This document shows, piece after piece, positions 19,701 to 28,700 of a DNA stretch of 64,000 nt. The stretch lies in the NCBI RefSeq assembly GCF_009184635.1, contig NZ_WELI01000001.1:868001-932000 (forward strand). Direction: 5' to 3'. The stretch's first letter is position 1, and each line of letters starts with the position of its first letter. The notes beneath the pieces were generated by a model. It saw only the letters and a list, made by a program, of their open reading frames with translations. It was not told the DNA's origin and ran no database searches. Both the position numbers and the translations under genes were made by a program. The stretch is from Rudanella paleaurantiibacter (GTDB lineage: Bacteria > Bacteroidota > Bacteroidia > Cytophagales > Spirosomataceae).

Positions 19701-22700
19701 CCAGGTACCTCGACGCCAGTCGGCAGTGCCACCACGACGGCCACGGGTGCATACAGCTTCACGGGCCTGACGCCGGGCGACTACTACGTGGTCTTCACGG
19801 CTCCACAGGGTTCTACGTTCACGACGCCAAATACAGGCTCGGATGCAACAGACAGTGATGTTGCCAGTACGACCGGTTTGTTAGGTTCGACTGGTGTAAT
19901 TAGTTTGACCGCTGGTGAGAACAACCCGACGGTTGACGCCGGTCTGGTACCGCTGCTGGCTTCGCTGGGCGACTACGTCTGGATCGACAGCAACGGCAAC
20001 GGCCAGCAGGATGCGGGTGAGACAGGTGTACCTAATGTAGCGGTACAGCTCTTCACCGCAACGGGTACGCCAGTAGGTAGTACGACGACCAATACGTCTG
20101 GTTTCTACAGCTTCACGGGCTTGACGGCGGGTAGCTACTACGTAGTCTTCACGGCTCCGCAGGGCACCACCTTTACAACGGCCAACACGGGCTCGGATCT
20201 GACCGACAGTGATGTGGCCAGTATGACGGGTCTGCTGGGCTCGACGGGTATCGTCAGCCTGACGGCAGGGGAGAACAACCCGACCATCGACGCGGGTTTG
20301 ATTCCGCTGAAGGCTTCGTTGGGTAACTACGTGTGGTTTGACGCCAACAAGAATGGTCAGCAGGACCCCACCGAGACGGGCGTATCGAACGTAACGGTGA
20401 CGCTTTACAGCAGCCTGAGTGCAGCTCCGCTGGCGACGCAGGTGACCTCGGCCTCGGGCACGTATCTGTTCACCAACCTGGATGCGGGTGATTACTACGT
20501 GGTCTTCACGGCTCCGGGTGGATTCACTTTCACGACGGCGAACGTGGGTTCAGACGTAACGGACAGTGATGCGCAGAGCTTCACGGGTCAGAGCGGTTCG
20601 ACGGGCGTATACAGTCTGAGCGCGGGTGAGCAGAACCTGACGGTAGACGCGGGTATCATTCCGCTGCCCGCTTCGTTGGGTGACTTTGTATGGTTAGACA
20701 CAAACCGTAACGGAGTTCAGGATCCGGGCGAACCGGGCGTACAGGGTGTTGTAGTAACACTCTACCAGCCAGGTACCTCGACGCCAGTCGGCAGTGCCAC
20801 CACGACGGCCACGGGTGCATACAGCTTCACGGGCCTGACGCCGGGCGACTACTACGTGGTCTTCACGGCTCCGCAAGGATTAACATTTGCAACCCCGAAT
20901 ACGGGTTCTGATGCAACGGATAGTGACGTAGCCAGCACGACGGGTCTGCTGGGCTCAACGGGTGTGATTAGCTTGACTGCCGGTCAGGTGAACAACACGG
21001 TTGACGCCGGTCTGACTCCGCTGCCAGCTTCGTTGGGTGACTTTGTGTGGAGTGATACGAATGGCAATGGTCAGCAGGATCCGGGCGAGCCGGGTGTGCC
21101 GAACGTTGTTGTGACGCTCTATCAACCAGGTAACCCCAACCCTGTAGCAACGACCTCAACCAATGTTTCGGGTCTCTATAGCTTCACGGGTCTGATGCCG
21201 GGTAACTACTATGTGGTCTTCACGGCTCCGGTTGGTTCAACGTTTACGGCTCCATTGGCCGGTACGAACACCGCCACAGACTCGAACGTGAGCAGTCTGA
21301 CAGGTCAACTGGGTGCAACGGGTGTGATTAGCTTGACCGCCGGTCAGGTGAACAACACGGTTGACGCCGGTCTGATCCCAGCTTGCCCAAGTACGCCAAT
21401 TGCACCCGTAGTTGTAGCAAGCAGCACCACCATCTGCGAAGGCGGTGTGGTTACGCTGACCGCTTCGTCTCCAGGTGCTGCAGGTATCAACTGGTACCTG
21501 ACGCCAAATGGCTCAAATGGCCTCCTCGGCACAGTTGCCAACGGCGCATCGTTTACGGTGAGCCCAACGACAACGACTGTGTACTATGCTGAAATCGTGA
21601 GCACGACCAACACGGCCTGCCCAACAGCACGCACACCGTTTGCCATCGAGGTAACGCGCAAACCACCGACCCCGACCTGCCCAGAGCGGCTCACGGTATG
21701 TACCAGCGGTGGTACGGTGAACCTGACGAAGGTATACTCAAGCACCACAACGGGTACGAATGTATTCGAATGGCGCACGGGTATTGATCCGATGACCTCG
21801 ACACTGGTAACGAACCTGACCGCCGTAGGCCCAGGCAAGTACTACCTGTTCGAGCGGTCACTGAACGGATGCTACAGCAACCCATCAATCCTGACGGTTG
21901 AAGGCGTATCGTGCGAATGCCCGAACCCGCCGACCATCGCTCTCGGACCGGGTCGCTCAATCTGTGAAGGTGAGAAAGTGGTTCTGATCGCAACGATCGG
22001 TGGCGGTGCCAGCAGCGTAAGCTGGACAACCACTGGATCGGGTACGCTGGTAACGGCTGGTCTGAGCGCCACCTACACCCCGTCGGCAATGGATGCTGAC
22101 AACGGTCTGGTGACTATCTCAGCCCGGACGAACGATCCAGACGGAGCAGGAGTTTGTCTGCCGGCTTCAACCAACATCGTAATCGACATCAACGAGCGGC
22201 CGGATGCACCGGTTGGCGTTGCCTGCGACGACACGCTGGTTTGCCAGGGACAAAGCACGAAGCTGATCGGCTTCTCGGCACAGGGCGCCCGTATCAACTG
22301 GTACGACGCTCAGAATAACTTCCTGGGTCAGACGGCCAGCGCGGGTAAACTGACGATCACGCCAACGGCAACGTCGGTATACTATGCTGAAGCTGTAACC
22401 GAAGAAGGTTGCGTAAGCGGAACCCGTACTGCCCTGACCGTAGTAGTAGGTCAGTGCAAGGCTGATCTGGCTGTGTCGGCAACGCTGACGCCAGGTGGTT
22501 CATACAGCGTGGGCCAGACGGTAACGTACGTCGTGACGGCTTGCAACAACGGACCGGTAACGGGTCAGAACGCAGTGGTGAACTTCCCGCTGCCGACCTC
22601 CGTATCGTACGTAAGCGCCAGCCCATCGGTAGGTACCTATAATCCAGCAACGGGCTCATGGTCGATTGGAAACATGGCTGTTGGCGAGTGCCGCAACCTG

Positions 22701-25700
22701 TTCGTTGAAGTAGTAATCACTGGCTCGGGCCCAATCTCGGCCACGGCGGTTATCACCGGTACGAACGACGATCAGACCAAACTGCAAAACAACACGGCAA
22801 CGGTAACCATCCCGGTTATCCAGTGCAACGTACAGCCACCGCACATTGTCTGCGCTCTGACGCAAATCTGTGTGGGTGAGGCTACAACGCTCATCGCGAA
22901 CCAGTGCAGCGGAAACGTGATCTGGTCGAACGGTCAGACCGGAGCATCGATCACGGTACGCCCGACCACTACGACGACCTACACCGCAACCTGCGTAGTA
23001 GGTAGCTGCCGCAGCTCGGCTTCGAATCCGCTCACAGTGACGGTGAACAACCCAACTGCACCGACGATTCTGGCCAGCGCAGGTACCGTATGTGCCGGTG
23101 GTACAGTTAGCCTGACGGCCGTAGGCTGCGAAGGTGGTACCGTACTGTGGAGTACAGGAGCAACGGGCTCAGTGATCTCAACGGTCATCAACGAGCGGAC
23201 TACGATCACGGCTAACTGCCGCATCGCTAACTGCCTCAGCCCAGAAGCACAGAAAGTAATCGAACTGGGTGGCGACCTGCCGAAGCCAACGGTTATCTGC
23301 AGCACATCAGTGGTTTGCCCAGGCGAATCGCTCGAGCTGACGGTACAGAACTGCCTCGGTACGCCACTCTGGAGCACGGGTCAGACCGGAGCGTCAATCA
23401 CGGTACAGCCGACGGTAGGTAACAACACCTACTTCGTAACCTGCACCAACGGTGCTTGCCGCAGTCCGAAGTCGGATAACTACACGATCCAGATTGTTGC
23501 ACCAGCCGTACCAACGGTAACGTTATCAAGTGCATCAGTCTGCGCCGGTGGCAGCGTAACGCTGACCGCTTCAGGTTGTGCCAACGGAACTATCCAGTGG
23601 AGCAACCAGCGCACGGGCAACAGCATCGTGGTGAACCCGACAACGAACATCAGCTACTTCGCCGTCTGCAAAGTACGCGAGTGTCTGAGCGAGCCTTCGG
23701 CACCGGCCACGATCCAGATCGTGAACCCAACGGCTCCGATTGTTCGTCGCCCAAGCAAGCCAATCATCTGCTCAGGTGAGAGCGTAACGCTCGTAGCCGA
23801 TGGATGTGCCGCTGGTACGATTGTCTGGAGCAATGGCGCTACAGGTTCAAGCATCGTAGTGATGCCAACCACGACCACGACCTACTCGGCATCTTGCCAG
23901 ATCGGTACGTGCCGCAGCGCCAGCTCGAACGGTGAAATGGTAACGGTGAACACCAACAACGGTACTCCGCCGACCATTGCCGCTTCGAAGACGACCACTT
24001 GTGGTAATGAGCCTATCTCTCTGACGGCTACGGGCTGCACCAGCGGTACGGTAGTTTGGTCAACGGGTCAGATCGGCAACATCATCTCGGTGACGCCAAT
24101 GGCTCAAATGAATGAATTCTATGCAGTATGCCGCGAAGGTTCGGCTTGTGGTACGCCACGCTCGAACACCATCCGCGTCACGATCACGCCGATGCCAACC
24201 CCGACGGTGGTATGCAGCGAGTCAGTGATCTGCCCAGGTGAGTCGGTGATACTGGAAGTAGTGAATTGCGCAGGCACACCACGCTGGAGCACGGGTCAAA
24301 CCACAACCAGCATCACGGTGAGCCCAACGGTAACCACGGGTTACTCAGTAACTTGCCAGAACGGAGCCTGCGTAAGCGCCAGCTCGCCAGTGTACTCGAT
24401 CACGGTAGTGAAACCGACGGCACCGACGATTACGGCATCTGCTACGGCGGTTCAGCCCGGCACGAGCGTAACGCTGACGGCATCTTGCCCGGCCGGCTCT
24501 GTACTGTGGTCGAACAACGCAACGACAACGTCGATCGTCGTATCAGCATCGGGTACGCAGAGCTACCAGGCCTTCTGCAAGTACCGTCAGTGTCTGAGCG
24601 ATCCGTCGAACACGATCACGATCGTAACGAGCCAGACTTGCGCAGCATCGGCAGGTACGCTTACTGCTCAGTCGGGTACGGTATGTGCCGGAACGGCTAA
24701 CTCGGTAGTAGTAGCTGCTACGCCGAACGGTAATCAGGTGGTACCGGCTGGTTATTCAACCCTGTATGTTCTGACGAAAGGCACGGATCTGGTTATCCAG
24801 GCTACGAGCCCAACGCCAAGCTTCACAGTGGCTTCTGAAAACGCCAACTACCGCGTACACACCCTGGTGTACAACGCAACTTCAGGTACGCCTAACTTCC
24901 TCGATCTGTCGGTTGTACGGCCGGGTGTGACGAAGGCAGCTGAAGTACTGAGCCTGATTGCTCAGAACCGTATCTGCGCATCGCTCGATGCGGCCGGTGC
25001 TCCGGTTGCTGTACAAGTGGTAGCTCCGCCGGTAATCAACGGTTCGTCGACAACGGTATGTGCGGGTGCTTCGGTGACCTACACGGCCAGCGGTTGCGAA
25101 AACGGTACGGTTACCTGGTCGAACGGTATGACAGGTCAGACCATCGTTGTTGCACCAGTTGTTCAGACAGTATGGCTCATGGCTACCTGCACGATCAACG
25201 GTTGCACAAGCAAGGAGTCGCATAGCTTCGATACGGAAGTGGTTGTGCCACAGCCGCCAGTTGTAACCTGCAACAAGCCGGTCATCTGCGCCGGTGAGCA
25301 AACAACGCTCGAAGCAACGGGTTGCACCGGTGGTCAGTACGAGTGGTCGAATGGTATGAAGGGTGCCTCAATCGTGGTAACACCGACAGCAACCGACCAT
25401 GTGTACCGCGTGAAGTGTATCCGGGGTGCCTGCGTAAGCGACTGGTCTCCGTCATGCACCATCACGGTAGGTGGACCAAACGCACCGACGATCAGCATCC
25501 AGACTTCGGGTACGACGACGGTAACGAGCGCATCGATCTGCTTCGGCTCACCAATCACACTGGTAGCAACGGGTTGCCCGGCTGGTGCCTACGCGATCTG
25601 GTCAAACGAGCAGGTTGGCAACTCGATCACGGTAACACCGGCACGCAACGTGGTTTACACGGCTCAGTGCTGCACCTCGAACAACTGTAAGAGCGCAGCT

Positions 25701-28700
25701 TCGAACCCAGTGACGATCTCAGTAGGTGGCAAAGTAGTACCGCCGACCACGAAGGATCTGACCAACGCGTGTCCGTTCACTTCGGTGAATCTGGCTCAGG
25801 GTGTTGTTTCGACTGCATCAACTCAAGGTGGTGTGTTCGAATTCTACACCAGCGCAACACCGAGCGCGGCTACTCGCGTAGCCAACCCAGGTGCGGTGAG
25901 CACGTCAGGTGTCTACTACGCATTTGAGAAAACGACTGCGGGCTGCTACAGCCTCGGCTCAGTGATCAACGTGGGTATCGTAGCTTGCGAAGGCCAGCAG
26001 ATCCCATGCGCTGAGAATCCGCTGACTGCCGACGCGGGTCGTGACGATAAGATTTGTGCGGCTAAGACGTACAAACTGAATGGTAAAGCAACCGGAAACG
26101 GTATCGCTATCCAGTGGACCAGCAATGGTACTGGTAAGTTTAGCGATCCGTTCTCCGCAGCCCCCACGTACACGCCGTCACTGGCCGATGTACAGGCGGG
26201 TAAGGTAACGCTGACGATGACGGTGCGCACAGGTAACTCTACCTGTGTGCCCGCCACCGACGCCATGGTGCTGACGATTGAAGGGGTGAAAGAGGTTCCG
26301 ACCATCGCGGTGCTGGGCTCTACGAACCTCTGCTACGGTGACTCGGTAGTGCTGCAGGCTTCGGCCGGCAGCAGCTACCTCTGGAGCAACAAGGCCACGA
26401 CCAACCGCATTGTTGTAAAACAAAGCGGTGTGTACAGTGTGCAGGTGTTCGACGCGGCTGGCTGTAGCTCGCTGATGTCGGAGTCGGTATCCGTAACGGT
26501 AGGCACGCAACTGCCTGCTCCGCTGGTTACCAACAAGCGTAACATCTGCCCGGCTACGACGGTCGACCTGACTACGGCGCTGAGCGAAACGGCAACCGCG
26601 GGTGTAAGCTACGCCTTCCGGACCGGCCCGCTTGTAACCTCTGGTCTGGTAATGCGTCCCGATGCCGTTACCGATGGTACCTACTACGCATTCAAGACGA
26701 ACGCTGCTGGTTGCGTAAGTGCCCCAGCCGCTATCGAAGTGAAGACGTTCAACTGCGCTGCTGATACCAACCGGGCTGACCTCGCGATCACGAAAGTGGC
26801 CAGCAAGTCGGCACTGAACCGGGGTGAGGTAGTAACGTACACGATCACGGTAGAAAACAAAGGACCTAAAGCGGCAACCAACGTTACAGTACGTGACGTA
26901 ATTCCGACAGGTCTGGAGCTGCTGCCAGGCGACTACAACGTAAGCAATGGTGCCGTAACGAAGTGGTACGGTGTGCTGGCGGCCAACGCTACGCAGACCC
27001 TCACCATCCAGGCACGGGCTACGCAGAAAGGGGCTATCGTGAACACGGCTGAGATCACCTACGCAGATCAGACCGATCCGAACTTGGCCAACAACAAGTC
27101 GAGCGCGACGGTAGCCGATACCTCAGCCGTTCGTCCGGGTATGATTGGTCTGGCGAAATCGCTGGTGAGCCAGAAAATGCTGACCGATAGTACTTTCGAA
27201 GTAGAGTACGCGTTCCGCCTGCGCAACTACGGTGATTCGGACCTGACCAATGTACAGGTGACGGATGATCTGAAAGCGGTCTTCGGAACGCACACGATCC
27301 AGGATGTATCCGTAGCGACTACAGATGCTAACAACTTCAACCTGACGTTTAACCCGGCCTTCCGCACGGGTGACTCGAAAGTGTTCGACGGTAAAGGCAC
27401 TCTGAAAGCATCGGCAACGACCTACTTCTTCGTGAGTGCGAAGGTGAAGATCGATCCGAACAACTCGAACCGTACGTTCTCGAACACGGCAATGGCTTCG
27501 GCAATGGCCAACGGAATGATTACGGAAGATGCTTCGGTTGACGGTGCGGACGCTGATCCGGATGGAGACGGCAACCCGAACAACAACGCCAGTGCGACGG
27601 TGTTCACGTTGCAGAACCTGCCAACCACGCCTGTTACACCGATTGGTGTAGCCCTGGCCGCGGTATCGACAGTGAAGCAGCCCGACAACTCGTACAACGT
27701 GACGTACAAGGTAACGGTGAAGAACTTCGGCGAGAAAGAACTCGTGAACGTTTCGCTCACCGATAGCCTGGCTAAGTCGTTTGCTCCGGCAACATTCTCT
27801 GTGGTGAGTGGTCCAACTACCCGCTCCGGCAGCAACCTGCTCGCCAACACAGGCTTCAACGGTAGCACCAACGTGAATCTGATTCTCCCCGACAGCAAGC
27901 TGGCGGTAGGCGAAATGGATTCGGTGATGATCACGATCAACGTCACGCCGAATGGCAATAATGGTCCGTTCTACTCACAGGTGATTGGCTCGGCTACCAT
28001 AGCCAGCACGACCCTGACGGTAACTGACCTCTCGAACAACGGTGTGAACCCGGCTCCGGCTGGCGAACTCAAAACGCCGGTACGCTTCGATCTGCCCGAC
28101 GCCCTCCTGGGTGTGGCTAAGTCGGTAGGTACGCCGGTAATGGTTGAAGAGGGCGTATTCGATGTGCCGTACACCATCAAGCTGTCGAACCTTGGTACGG
28201 CAGACCTGACCAAAGTACAGGTAGTTGATAACCTCGCGAACACCTTCAACCGGGGCGCTCTGATCCTGAGCAACCGGATTCGGCCAACGGCCGACGCTGG
28301 ACTGGCCGTAGACTCGCTCTACACCGGTCAGGGTCTGATGACGAAGATGCTGGTTGATACCCTGAGCACACTGCCCAAGGGCACTAGCCGCAGCCTGAAC
28401 TTTGTAGTCCGGGTGAACGTGAAGAATGCTGACTCGCTGACGTTCTACAACTCAGCGGTGGCTACAGCCCGTACGCAGGCTGGTGAGATGGTAGCTGATA
28501 CATCGACGGCCGGTGCAAACCCCGATCCGATGAACACGCTCGATCCACGCACCAGCAATACGCCGACGCCGGTGATCCTGAACAGCGTACCGAACCGCTC
28601 GTTTATCGGTATCGCCCTCGCTGTGAAAGACACCCTGCTGAAGGAAGATGGTAGCTACGATGTGGTGTACGAAGCCGTTGTGAGAAACTTCGGTACCGTA

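Larger units (their letters stand above)
14941..21377 (+). repeat. 18 tandem SdrD B-like coding repeats
   Basis: Each unit begins with a version of ASLG(D/N)(Y/F)VW and ends with TVDAG or TIDAG, about 352-382 bases long. Units start near 14941, 15324, 15677, 16030, 16387, 16744, 17106, 17466, 17822, 18175, 18534, 18888, 19246, 19602, 19956, 20308, 20670 and 21028. They fall into three subtypes (LASLGDYVWIDS, KASLGNYVWFDA, PASLGDFVWSDT) that recur mostly in fixed order, a higher-order period of about 1.07 kb. Confidence 0.95.

Noticed and set aside
14941-21377. Regular long repeats suggesting a CRISPR or satellite array
   Set aside because: The repeats are in frame, about 350 bases long, and encode SdrD B-like domains; there are no short repeat-spacer units.
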